50,812 bases of DNA from JAGTVG01 sp964389805. GTDB lineage: Bacteria > Bacteroidota > Bacteroidia > Cytophagales > Cyclobacteriaceae. Below the pieces are notes generated by a model. That model was not told the origin of the DNA, searched no databases, and saw only the letters and a list, made by a program, of their open reading frames with translations. Shown here piece after piece: positions 1 through 8,093 of the stretch. Where the stretch lies: assembly GCA_964389805.1 (NCBI GenBank), contig CAYMFU010000053.1, forward strand, positions 1 to 50,812. The letters run 5' to 3'. The translations under genes were made by a program, and so were the position numbers. Position 1 is the stretch's first letter. Each line of letters begins with the position of its first letter.

Positions 1-2
1 AT

Positions 3-203
3 GGTCATCCCGATCTTGCATGGATGGCGCATGACCTTACTGGGGATCCCCGTGATGAGTTGATCGTATGGGACCTTGAATCGATATGGATTTATACCCA
101 GGATAAGCCTTTCACAGGAGATAAAGTATATAAACCGGAGCGGCAGCCGTTGTATAACGAATCAAACTATGCCACTGCGTTCTCAAGGCCTGGATGGGAA
201 TAG
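3..203 (+). CDS. C-terminal end of a secreted FG-GAP/polysaccharide-lyase-like protein (5' end outside window)
   Basis: An open frame enters from the left edge and stops at TAG 201-203, giving 66 residues. The readable tail includes the stretches DLTGDPRDELIVWD and IWIYTQDKPF, then a Tyr/Asn-rich end finishing in PGWE. The D-x-x-G-D-x-R-D-E pattern is the calcium-binding end of FG-GAP/VCBS-type propeller repeats. I associate the rest with the C-terminus of large secreted Bacteroidota proteins annotated as rhamnogalacturonan-lyase-like (PL11-type). The family is from memory and only a fragment is visible, so the substrate cannot be stated. The sugar-processing genes that follow (oxidoreductase and TIM-barrel isomerase) fit a polysaccharide-use neighbourhood. 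The 248 bases from here to the next gene hold nothing I recognise. Confidence 0.55.
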   Translation, partial: GHPDLAWMAHDLTGDPRDELIVWDLESIWIYTQDKPFTGDKVYKPERQPLYNESNYATAFSRPGWE

Positions 204-451
204 GAACACTTCTCAAAAGCGGACATCAGGGTTTGGCAATTCATATGAACCACAATCGTCATGAAGATTGTTGAGATGAGCACTTTTAATGAATAATTAT
301 GAAGTAAATGAGGTCAATAAATTTTTAAATGACACAACAACTTATTAATCCAATCCTATTCTCTTTTCTGATCATTTTTACCTATTTTTAATTTAGCACA
401 CGTAGTGTCGAATTTTTCAATCCATCATCCGAATATTTAATAAATAATACA

Positions 452-1507
452 ATGAGCACTAAGATTAAAGTTGGAATTATCGGGATTGGATTTATGGGAT
501 CCACACATTTCAGAATATATAAAAATCATCCTCTGGCTGAAATAATAGCCATTGCGGATGTAGATGAAGCAAAACTCAGAGGAGACTGGAGTAAAATTGT
601 GGGCAACATTGGAGACGACGACAATAATGTTCCCGTTGATCTGACTGGGTTACATACGTATTCTGACGCATATGAATTAATCAATAATCCAGACATTGAT
701 CTTGTGGATATTTGTTTGCCAACTTATTTACATGCGGATTATACCATCGCAGCACTTCGTGCAGGCAGGCACGTGTTTTGCGAGAAGCCCATAGCCCGTA
801 ATGTACAACAGGCACGAGATATTCTGATCGCTTCCAATGAAAGTAAAAAATTCCTGATGATTGGCATGTGTATCAGATTCTGGCCTGAGTACCAGCATGC
901 TTATCAACTGGTTAAATCGGGTAAACTTGGAAAAATAAAAACCGCTACCTTTAAGCGAGTGTCCCCAAGCCTTGCAGGCAATAGTTGGGAAGACTGGTTC
1001 ATGAAAAGTGAATTAAGTGGTAGTGCACTTACGGATCTGCACCTTCATGATACAGATGCAATTCATTATTTCTTTGGCAAACCAAAAAAGGTAAGATCAT
1101 TTGGTCTGAAAGGATTTCGCTCTGATTCCGGTATTGATCATGTTTTTACTAATTATGAATTTGAAAATGATATGCTGGTATTTGGTGAAGGCGGATGGGC
1201 AGCTGCAGGTGCGACTCCTTTTGAAATGAGTTTCATGGTGGTGGGAGAAAATGGGACAATACGGCTTTCAGAAAGCGGTTATAAAATAATCTATGAGGAT
1301 GGTACTACTGAGAGCCCTTCCCCTGCCAAACCGGGACTACCCACTGGATGGCATGTAGAGATCGATTATTTTCTGAGGTGTATAAAGGAAAATAAAAAAC
1401 CTGATGGGTATCTTACGATCGATCAAATGGTTGACTCTCTGGCTATCATCGAGGCAGAGAAAAAATCAGTTGTTGAGAATAAAACCATTGAAGTAAAATA
1501 TATATAA
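452..1507 (+). CDS. Gfo/Idh/MocA family oxidoreductase (cytoplasmic)
   Basis: This is a 351-residue NAD(P)-dependent sugar or polyol dehydrogenase of the Gfo/Idh/MocA family. The N-terminal Rossmann fold shows the nucleotide loop GIGFMG at residues 11-16 and an acidic end of the second strand (ADVD, 35-38). The family's EKP motif is at 111-113, its Lys being the usual catalytic/cofactor residue. The C-terminal alpha/beta substrate domain carries the DLHLHDTD segment near residue 198, where the family has its catalytic His. There is no signal peptide, so it is cytoplasmic, unlike the paralogs at 6250 and 28365. The next gene, a TIM-barrel isomerase/epimerase, begins 13 bases after the stop. 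The two probably form an operon acting on successive oxidised intermediates of one sugar. The substrate is unknown. Confidence 0.9.
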   Translation: MSTKIKVGIIGIGFMGSTHFRIYKNHPLAEIIAIADVDEAKLRGDWSKIVGNIGDDDNNVPVDLTGLHTYSDAYELINNPDIDLVDICLPTYLHADYTIAALRAGRHVFCEKPIARNVQQARDILIASNESKKFLMIGMCIRFWPEYQHAYQLVKSGKLGKIKTATFKRVSPSLAGNSWEDWFMKSELSGSALTDLHLHDTDAIHYFFGKPKKVRSFGLKGFRSDSGIDHVFTNYEFENDMLVFGEGGWAAAGATPFEMSFMVVGENGTIRLSESGYKIIYEDGTTESPSPAKPGLPTGWHVEIDYFLRCIKENKKPDGYLTIDQMVDSLAIIEAEKKSVVENKTIEVKYI

Positions 1508-1520
1508 ACAGAATACAGAT

Positions 1521-2384
1521 ATGTACTATAAAGCCATTAACTACTGGGTTTTAGGTGGTTTTGCGGGGGAAAAAGAACCAAAGCAGGCTATTGACGATGC
1601 CGCAGACATGGGCCTCAACGGCATAGAATTGACATTTGGGGAATCGATCAATGAAGATATTACTGAGGAAGAATGCAAAACGATCAAAAAATATGCTGAT
1701 GAAAAACGAATTGGACTTAGAACCATGGCCAGCGGTTTTTATTGGGGATGTTCGATAGCCTCACCCGATGAAAATGAAAGGGAAAAAGCGATGGCCTTCT
1801 CAAAAAAGTATATCAGTACTGCAGCAAGTCTTGGAGCTGAAACGATCTTATTGATACCGGGAGCCGTAGATGTAGCCTGGGATGAAAGCCGGCCGGTTAT
1901 CCCCTATCAGGAAGTCTGGGATTATGCTTTTGCATCATTGAAAGAACTGGCTCCTTTAGCTGAAGAAAAAGGAGTCAATATTGGCATAGAAAATGTGTGG
2001 AATAAATTCCTCCTGTCGCCCATGGAATTGAAGATGTTTATTGAAAAGTTGAATTCACCACGGATAGGATCTTACCTGGACCTGGGTAATGCCCTCATCA
2101 ATGGATATCCTGAACATTGGATTACTCTCTTAGGTGAGCATATTAAAGCCATCCATGTTAAGAATTTTGAGCGTTCTGATTGTGGGGGTGTCTTGCATGG
2201 ATTTGGTGAAAGTTTGAAGGAAGGTGATCTTGATTACGAGAAAATTAAAAATGCTCTGAAATCAATCAATTATAAAGGTCCTCTTACCGTGGAAATGATC
2301 CCTTTCAGCCGGCTGCCTGATCTGGTCCTCCCTGATATGGAATTGGCACGAAAGGTAGCTAAGGAGCTACATGAATTATTTTAA
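1521..2384 (+). CDS. sugar phosphate isomerase/epimerase (xylose-isomerase-like TIM barrel)
   Basis: This 287-residue protein of the AP-endonuclease-2/xylose-isomerase-like superfamily is a TIM barrel that usually isomerises or epimerises keto sugars, polyols or their phosphates using one divalent metal. The four expected ligands are visible: Glu157 (IGIEN), Asp187 (YLDLGN), His212 (IHVKNF) and Glu258 (TVEM). There is no signal peptide. It starts 13 bases downstream of a Gfo/Idh/MocA oxidoreductase. That pairing is recurrent in inositol, hexulose and unusual-sugar pathways, where oxidation to a keto sugar is followed by epimerisation. The downstream 145-bp gap separates it from a convergent gene. 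The superfamily is certain; the substrate is not. Confidence 0.88.
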   Translation: MYYKAINYWVLGGFAGEKEPKQAIDDAADMGLNGIELTFGESINEDITEEECKTIKKYADEKRIGLRTMASGFYWGCSIASPDENEREKAMAFSKKYISTAASLGAETILLIPGAVDVAWDESRPVIPYQEVWDYAFASLKELAPLAEEKGVNIGIENVWNKFLLSPMELKMFIEKLNSPRIGSYLDLGNALINGYPEHWITLLGEHIKAIHVKNFERSDCGGVLHGFGESLKEGDLDYEKIKNALKSINYKGPLTVEMIPFSRLPDLVLPDMELARKVAKELHELF

Positions 2385-2529
2385 TTGTGTATACTCCTGA
2401 AACGATACCTGAAACGACCTATCCACAATAAATTTTCTTCCCTGGCGTAAACACTGAAAAAGTAATCCCATGTCTGATCGACTCAAAGGAGGTTCATCCA
2501 GTGGAAAAAATGAACTTTGAATTTTACTT

Positions 2530-3681
2530 TCATGGTTTCAGCCATCGCACTAGAAATGGAATGCCAGTTTCAACCCGAGCTTCATGGCCGCCATCAAAAA
2601 TTTCGATTTCTATTTTATCGTTAATATTCAGTTTCTCATAGTGAACTTTTGCAATTTCAAATTCTTCCACAACCTGTGGCCAATGTGCAATCCGGTCACT
2701 TTTCCCATGATGGATCAGCAAGGGGCGTGGACAAATCAAGGATACGGCATCATGGTCGGAAAACTCAGTCAACCAGCCCCTGAAAAAGGCATGTTCCTCA
2801 TCAACGACCATAAAACTGACATACCTGTCATCCGGAAGTGCCATTTTATTGCGTCTTTGATTGAACCATGCACTTACTACACCCGCTTTGATACGAGGTT
2901 CCAATGGCATCCAGAACATAGTAGCCATACCTCCAAGCGAAACACCCCACATTCCCACCCGTTCAGGATCGATTCTTGGGTCGGCAAGGACAACATCCAG
3001 GAGATGTTGCAAACGAACCAGTTCTATTCCTGGAAGAGTAGTATCAATGAGACGGCACAATCTTTCAACATAGTTGCGATACCCCATAGATCTTAAATTC
3101 ATTGGTGCCAGAACAGCAAAACCCGCTTTTAACAATTCCCTCGCATAGGCGTGATACAGTTCATTGCTAAGTGAGAAAGGGGTTTCAGGGTAGGAACCTA
3201 TCCCATGCTGTGCAATTACAATAGGCACTGGATTATCCTTGCTTGCATTATCTGGAAAAACAAGAATACCCTGTGCTGTAATAGGGCCCAGTGGAAGTTC
3301 AACCCATTCTGCTTGTATGTCGGTTAAATAAGCATGCGGCTTTCTTGTAAGAGGGCCTGTCTTTAGTAAATCCGGAGGATTTAAAATCTCTCTCCACCTG
3401 GCACGATTTGGTTCAACACTTCTTTGATACGCATCAATGCTGCTATAGTCCCGTTGCCATGCATTTTTTGCCCGGGTATCATAGTCATCAATTATCCAAT
3501 GTTCAAGGTAGGTTTCAAGCTGATCTTTGTATGCCTTCGTTCGCAGTTCTTTAAGCTGATCAGGCATCTCTTCATAAATTTGTTTTTGATCGCTATTATC
3601 CTGTGCTGAACTGCTTCCAAACCACAAAATTAAGATTACGGGTAAAAACATTCCTATGTGTTGAATATTTAAAGCTTTCAT
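2530..3681 (-). CDS. secreted alpha/beta hydrolase (acetyl-xylan-esterase/dienelactone-hydrolase-like)
   Basis: This is a 383-residue protein with an N-terminal signal peptide (hydrophobic residues 9-26, probable cleavage after SSA). The alpha/beta-hydrolase fold shows the oxyanion strand IAQHGIG near 156-162 and the nucleophile elbow GVSLG with Ser248. Asp329 (GKSD) and His366 (GGHE) are candidates for the rest of the triad. The helical N-terminal region of about 110 residues before the fold is typical of Bacteroidota periplasmic esterases of the Abhydrolase_7/acetyl-xylan-esterase type. It probably de-esterifies a carbohydrate or similar substrate in the periplasm. It stands alone on the minus strand, convergent with the isomerase gene and followed by a long gap. 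The exact substrate is unknown. Confidence 0.8.
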   Translation of the reverse strand: MKALNIQHIGMFLPVILILWFGSSSAQDNSDQKQIYEEMPDQLKELRTKAYKDQLETYLEHWIIDDYDTRAKNAWQRDYSSIDAYQRSVEPNRARWREILNPPDLLKTGPLTRKPHAYLTDIQAEWVELPLGPITAQGILVFPDNASKDNPVPIVIAQHGIGSYPETPFSLSNELYHAYARELLKAGFAVLAPMNLRSMGYRNYVERLCRLIDTTLPGIELVRLQHLLDVVLADPRIDPERVGMWGVSLGGMATMFWMPLEPRIKAGVVSAWFNQRRNKMALPDDRYVSFMVVDEEHAFFRGWLTEFSDHDAVSLICPRPLLIHHGKSDRIAHWPQVVEEFEIAKVHYEKLNINDKIEIEIFDGGHEARVETGIPFLVRWLKP

Positions 3682-4260
3682 TGCTCAATTTATTAGAATA
3701 AGAAATCTTGATTTGTTGTATACATTTGGGATAAATAGGCTCGAGCCTAAAATTGTTCATGAATTAATTAAAAATAAATATATGAAGGATATACTATTAT
3801 TTTCAGATTATATCTTTAAATATAATTATTCAGTTTCAATGGCTCGGAGCATATACCAACCATCATCAGTTTTGTCTCATTTGTAATAGGAACAAAACGA
3901 TTCGGAATTATTATTCTCATTCTATTTAATCCTTCTCAAAAACAAACTAAAGCCTAGTTTAATAACAAGACTCTCATTCTCAAATTTTTATTTTTCAGGT
4001 ATATAATTGGATTCATTATGAGCTAGTATCACACGCCAGACAATAGCGTCATCAATGATCTGGGTTATGGCGCTCTCTTATTTATACTAGTTTTTCATCG
4101 TGTCACAGGATTTAAGGAAAACAGGTTCGTTTATTCTGGCTTCAGTATCAGGTTATGGGCAGGCCAAGCTGCCCTTAGATCCGTACAATCAATGATCTTG
4201 TATTTTTTAAACCTTCGATCATTTTGAAATGATAAGATATCCAGTGATATATATAACAAT
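3682..4260. other. 579-bp gap without a convincing gene
   Basis: This AT-rich stretch lies between the hydrolase start and the acyltransferase stop. Short protein-like segments occur in different frames, for example a minus-strand frame spelling DDGWYMLRAIETE before a stop near 3830, and a plus-strand frame ending LPLDPYNQ at 4195. None has a start codon and a sustained frame. A minus-strand reading frame across 4131-4328 overlaps the end of the acyltransferase gene and shows no recognisable domain. It may contain gene debris. I found no RNA gene or repeat. Confidence 0.4.
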
Positions 4261-5373
4261 TTAAATCCGGATAAATATCTTCTTCTTATACATCCAATAG
4301 CATATGTACCATAGTATAAACAATACACTTAGTGCCATAAGGATGTTGGTAAAGGCCGCACCACTCCAGCCAAACAAAGCTGTTGAGTACGGGTGAATGA
4401 TATGTTCAACAAATTCAGCTCCTCCTACATTTGCAAACAGATAAATAAACAAGGGATTCATGCCTACGATGGCAAAAAACAAAGTCCATTTCCTCTGTTT
4501 CATTATATCGATTAACCAGAACGAGAAGGCCAGTGCTAAAAACGTCCATCCTCCGCTTGCCAAAATAAAGGATGATGTACATATTCGTTTAATTATTGGA
4601 GTAACAAATCCAAGTGAATACCCTGCTATGACTCCAATTAATCCGGCTATCAAAAGTGTATTGAGTTTTTGTTTATTTGTTTTGATGCTCATCAGCAACT
4701 GCCCGGCCAACACACCCCATATGGTATGTGCAGTGGTAGGAATAGCATTAAATGATACCCAGTGCCCTCTAAGGTCAGCCCCACCGTATTGAAGGTCAAG
4801 CCAGGTTCCAAAGTTTTCATTCGCTATAAATGGATGGTTAAATCCTTCAACCGGAAAAAGACGATAAATCGCTTCCGTAACCACTAAAAGGATTAGCGAA
4901 GTGATAATCTGCACCCTTGCCGGTTTATTCATTAATAGAAACGCGATCAAATAGGTGACGGATAATTGGGCAAGTACATTTTGAAAATGAAAACCGATTT
5001 TTCCTATGCTGATACAATATAGGGACCAACCGAAAAAAAGCAGCAATAGGGATCGTTTTATGGTATGTCGTCGGATCTGGGCATATGTCTGTCCTCTTTT
5101 AATCCGGTTAGAGAAAGAATAAGGGATTGCCACACCCACAATGAACATGAAAAAAGGCTGGATCAGGTCCCAGAACCTTAATCCATTCCATGGATGATGA
5201 TGAAATTGCATACCGATACTGTATATCAAACTTCCTTCTAATTCCGGATTGATCAATTGGGAGTACAGGTGTGTTGCTTCCGCAATTAATAAGAACATGG
5301 TCATACCCCTGAAAAAATCAAGAGAAAATAATCGCTCTCCCAATTGGGAGGAAAGTTGTGTGCTATTTTTCAC
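4261..5373 (-). CDS. membrane acyltransferase of the heparan-alpha-glucosaminide N-acetyltransferase (DUF5009) type
   Basis: This 370-residue polytopic membrane protein has roughly ten hydrophobic segments. Near the N-terminus it has FRGMTMFLLI, followed by the family signature around residues 54-75 (HHPWNGLRFWDLIQPFFMF) with the conserved His that serves as acetyl carrier or catalytic residue in human HGSNAT. In the lysosomal enzyme, acetyl groups from cytosolic acetyl-CoA are moved across the membrane to a terminal glucosamine. Bacterial homologs are thought to acetylate sugars or glycans at the membrane. It is the last gene of a minus-strand run, 35 bases after a NagB-like gene. This suggests amino-sugar handling, but the acceptor is an inference. 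Confidence 0.82.
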   Translation of the reverse strand: MKNSTQLSSQLGERLFSLDFFRGMTMFLLIAEATHLYSQLINPELEGSLIYSIGMQFHHHPWNGLRFWDLIQPFFMFIVGVAIPYSFSNRIKRGQTYAQIRRHTIKRSLLLLFFGWSLYCISIGKIGFHFQNVLAQLSVTYLIAFLLMNKPARVQIITSLILLVVTEAIYRLFPVEGFNHPFIANENFGTWLDLQYGGADLRGHWVSFNAIPTTAHTIWGVLAGQLLMSIKTNKQKLNTLLIAGLIGVIAGYSLGFVTPIIKRICTSSFILASGGWTFLALAFSFWLIDIMKQRKWTLFFAIVGMNPLFIYLFANVGGAEFVEHIIHPYSTALFGWSGAAFTNILMALSVLFILWYICYWMYKKKIFIRI

Positions 5374-5408
5374 GTTAAAAACATTTATTATTAATTCAGA
5401 TTATAATT

Positions 5409-6134
5409 TTAGTAAAAACCACCAGAGCCTTTATCCAGAAATAAAAAGGTATTATCGTGATTTTTAAGAATTGAGGCAGGAACCGTCGGAGTCACTTCTT
5501 CCTTTATAACTTTTTCAATTGCATCTGCTTTTCGCTCATCTGGTACACTACAGATAATGTATTCAGATTTAAGTATCTGTTGTATCGACATACTGATAGC
5601 TTTTTCTGGTATTTCTTCAAAACTGCCAAACCAGCCTTCCCCAAGCTGCTGGAGCCGACATTTCTCATCCAGATTCACTTCAATATAGGGATCCTCTATA
5701 TCGAAATCAGCAGGTGGGTCATTGAAAGCCAGATGTCCGTTTTCTCCAATTCCGACAAATGCTACATCGATCGGGAACCTTACAATTGCAGTATTTAGTC
5801 TTGCACATTCCAAGGCTACATCGGTTTCCCCGTCAATATAAAAAAACTCCTTTAATGGAACTTTACTTACAAATCGTTCCTTCAGGTATTTGCGGAAAGA
5901 TGCGGGATGAGATATGGATAATCCAATATATTCATCGAGATGAAAGGCTGTAACTTTCTGCCAATCTATATTTTCTTTAACCAGATAGTTCAACATTTCA
6001 ATCTGAGAAGCCCCTGTTGCAACAATAATATTTGCCAATCCATTTTTTGAGATGGCTTCGTTTATAAACTTCGCTCCCTGCCCTGACGCTGCCTTACCTA
6101 ATTCTTCTTTAGTGTCAAAAATTTTAATTTCCAT
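5409..6134 (-). CDS. NagB-like glucosamine-6-phosphate deaminase/isomerase family protein
   Basis: The protein has 241 residues from the ATG at 6132-6134, chosen because the family fold begins at once (MEIKIFDTKE). An upstream ATG at 6167 would add 11 unlikely residues. It belongs to the NagB/RpiA/6-phosphogluconolactonase fold: a phosphate-binding loop ATGASQ (39-44), FHLDEYIG with Asp67 equivalent to the enolising Asp72 of E. coli NagB, and GIGENGHLAFNDP (128-140) with His134 equivalent to His143. The residue matching E. coli Asp141 is Asn132, and Glu148 is Asp139. It is therefore a divergent NagB paralog and the glucosamine-6-phosphate reaction is not assured. It lies between an exported Gfo/Idh/MocA gene and a glucosaminide-type acetyltransferase, which favours an amino-sugar role. 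Confidence 0.78.
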   Translation of the reverse strand: MEIKIFDTKEELGKAASGQGAKFINEAISKNGLANIIVATGASQIEMLNYLVKENIDWQKVTAFHLDEYIGLSISHPASFRKYLKERFVSKVPLKEFFYIDGETDVALECARLNTAIVRFPIDVAFVGIGENGHLAFNDPPADFDIEDPYIEVNLDEKCRLQQLGEGWFGSFEEIPEKAISMSIQQILKSEYIICSVPDERKADAIEKVIKEEVTPTVPASILKNHDNTFLFLDKGSGGFY

Positions 6135-6249
6135 TTTTGGTTTAAAATTGATGGGTATGATCTTCAAAAAAGTCTTACCGTAGACCCGGTTTTACTTTAC
6201 ACAGGGTTTTTAAATATAAGATCAATCCAGATGATATACTATAATTTTA

Positions 6250-7620
6250 TTATACAAATTTATACTTCCCCGGCATCGGAACTGGCGGCATCGGCATATC
6301 CCCGAACTCATATTTTGCCAAAGAATAATCCTGATTTGACTTCATCAATGCATCCCAGGTGATCTCCCGACCGCTGTATGAGGCTTCGCGGCCCATAATA
6401 GCAGTTAGGCTTGATTCCGCAACCTGCCGTGCTTCATTGACAGGATTCCCATCCCGGATTGACTGAATAATCTCCAGGTGCTCTTGTTGATAGGCATTGT
6501 TCTTTTCACCCCTGAAACGCCACTGATCACCATTATCCTTTACAATCGAAGCAGCATATCCCATGGTCGCTTTTCCGTCACATCCAATGTAAACATCCTG
6601 AACTCTGTTTGTACAGCCGTTTATCTGCCTGTCCATACAAAAACCGAGTACACCATCAGGGTACTCATACTGAACGGACATATGGTCGAAAATATTCCCA
6701 AATTTTGGATCAGTTCTTACCTGCCTTCCTCCCAGCGCAATGGCTTTTACAGGATGGCTTCCATTAACCCAATTCATTGCATCCAGAGTATGGACATATT
6801 GTTCCACTATCAGATCACCTCCAAGATAGGTATAATACAACCAGTTCCTGAGTTGATATTCCATCTCTGACCAGCCTGCTTCCCTGTCTACCGACCAGAG
6901 TTCTCCAATTAAAAATTCTGTATACAGTGCTTTTAACTTACCTATTTCACCATCATGAACCCTTTTTATAATTTCCCGTGAAACATTATCACGTCGTCGG
7001 TTTGTACCGGCACCAATAGCCAGACCCTTTTTCTTGGCCATTTCTCCAGATTCAATCACTGATTTAGCACCCATAACATCAACAGAAGCTGGCTTTTCAA
7101 CAAAAGCATTTTTATTAGCTTCAATCGCAGCGCGAAGATGCATTGGATGAAAATGTGGAGGTGAGGTAATCAGAACGTAGTTTATTTCATCGATATCCAG
7201 CAACTTCTTGTAGCCATCAAATCCAATAAAACAGTTTTTATCCTCAACTTCCACACCCACTTTCTTGAGCTGAGACCGGCAGGCTTCCAGACGGTCAGTA
7301 AATGTATCGGCTAACGCTATAACTTTGATGTTTTGGGCCTGAACCATGGCCCCTTCAGCAGCATCCTCCGTATGGTACCCTTCCATCGGATATATTATCT
7401 TTGTAGCGGCATTCAGTACATCCAGAACAGCACCTGTTCCACGCCCACCACAACCGATCACACCCACTTTGATCTCCAGGTCATTTAATGCAGGTCTTGC
7501 AATTACATTTGGGAAAGTTGCAATGGTAGCTGCCCCAGCTAAACCAAGGCTGGAATTTTCGATAAATTTTCTTCTCGTTATTTGATTTGATGTATTAGAA
7601 TTTTCAGTTGCTTTTTTCAT
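6250..7620 (-). CDS. exported (Tat-type) Gfo/Idh/MocA family oxidoreductase
   Basis: The protein has 456 residues. The N-terminus carries a twin-arginine signature TRRKFIE (residues 15-21) and a hydrophobic stretch rich in Ala/Gly to about residue 42. It is therefore probably exported folded with bound NAD(P), as in glucose-fructose oxidoreductase-like enzymes. The Rossmann loop is GVIGCGGRG (53-61) and the EKP motif is at 175-177. The C-terminal substrate domain contains NWLYYTYLGGDLIVEQ and the conserved HTLDAMNW, typical of the GH109-like and periplasmic subgroup. It leads a minus-strand run with the NagB-like and acetyltransferase genes. Substrate and reaction (oxidoreduction or NAD-dependent glycosidase) cannot be separated from sequence. 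Confidence 0.88.
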   Translation of the reverse strand: MKKATENSNTSNQITRRKFIENSSLGLAGAATIATFPNVIARPALNDLEIKVGVIGCGGRGTGAVLDVLNAATKIIYPMEGYHTEDAAEGAMVQAQNIKVIALADTFTDRLEACRSQLKKVGVEVEDKNCFIGFDGYKKLLDIDEINYVLITSPPHFHPMHLRAAIEANKNAFVEKPASVDVMGAKSVIESGEMAKKKGLAIGAGTNRRRDNVSREIIKRVHDGEIGKLKALYTEFLIGELWSVDREAGWSEMEYQLRNWLYYTYLGGDLIVEQYVHTLDAMNWVNGSHPVKAIALGGRQVRTDPKFGNIFDHMSVQYEYPDGVLGFCMDRQINGCTNRVQDVYIGCDGKATMGYAASIVKDNGDQWRFRGEKNNAYQQEHLEIIQSIRDGNPVNEARQVAESSLTAIMGREASYSGREITWDALMKSNQDYSLAKYEFGDMPMPPVPMPGKYKFV

Positions 7621-7884
7621 CCGTATAAAATTTTATTTACAAAGGTCAGATGGAACCCACATAATTCTGAAACAATACTTTAGGAAGTAGAGTGCCTAAA
7701 TTTCATTCATCCTTCTTTGTGTTTAATTATTTTATCATGTGGGTTTCATGATTAAAAAATTAAAAAGTGATTTTTCAATATAGGTAATAAATTATTCAGA
7801 TTCAATTTGTCGATGATGAAGATTAGAGAAACCATTCAAGATTTAATTAATTCAACTGAGAATATTACAAACTAAATGTCATAA

Positions 7885-8058
7885 GTAGAAATACATAACC
7901 TGCACAATGTAATACCCGGGAATGATCCTTTCGATAAAATCCTGCATCTTTCTTATCCCAGCGCAACTGAAATGTGGATCAAATTCGAGAATTATAGCTC
8001 AGATACATTTTTAAGAAGGAACATTGTACACTTTGAATTTTTAATTAATACTTGTTAA
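7885..8058 (+). pseudogene. protein-like open frame without start codon; possible gene remnant
   Basis: After a TAA at 7882-7884 the frame stays open for 57 codons to TAA 8056-8058. Its composition looks like protein: it contains the stretches IPGNDPFDKILHLSYPSATE and MWIKFENYSSDTFLRRN. There is no ATG, GTG or TTG at its beginning, and the only Met is internal. I do not recognise the family. It could be the last exon-like piece of a decayed gene just upstream of the DUF5107 gene. The remaining DNA of the 473-bp gap (7621-7884 and 8059-8093) is AT-rich; no other feature was seen apart from the divergent promoters it must contain. Confidence 0.35.
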
Positions 8059-8093
8059 TTGAGTTATAGTTTTTAATCTAAAAATTTTTCCCT

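Noticed and set aside
76..264. 62-codon frame with an ATG-like start at the left edge
   Set aside because: It overlaps, in another frame, the protein-like tail 3-203, which carries a recognisable calcium-motif pattern; this frame has no domain.
2396..2417. Tandem-like repeat of CCTGAAACGA twice (2396-2405 and 2408-2417)
   Set aside because: Only two 10-base copies in a short gap; no longer array or associated genes, so probably chance or local slippage.
2584..3096. 170-codon plus-strand open frame opposite the secreted hydrolase gene
   Set aside because: It is antisense to a clear alpha/beta-hydrolase gene with a full catalytic pattern, has no recognised domain and is low in alternation of polar/hydrophobic residues.
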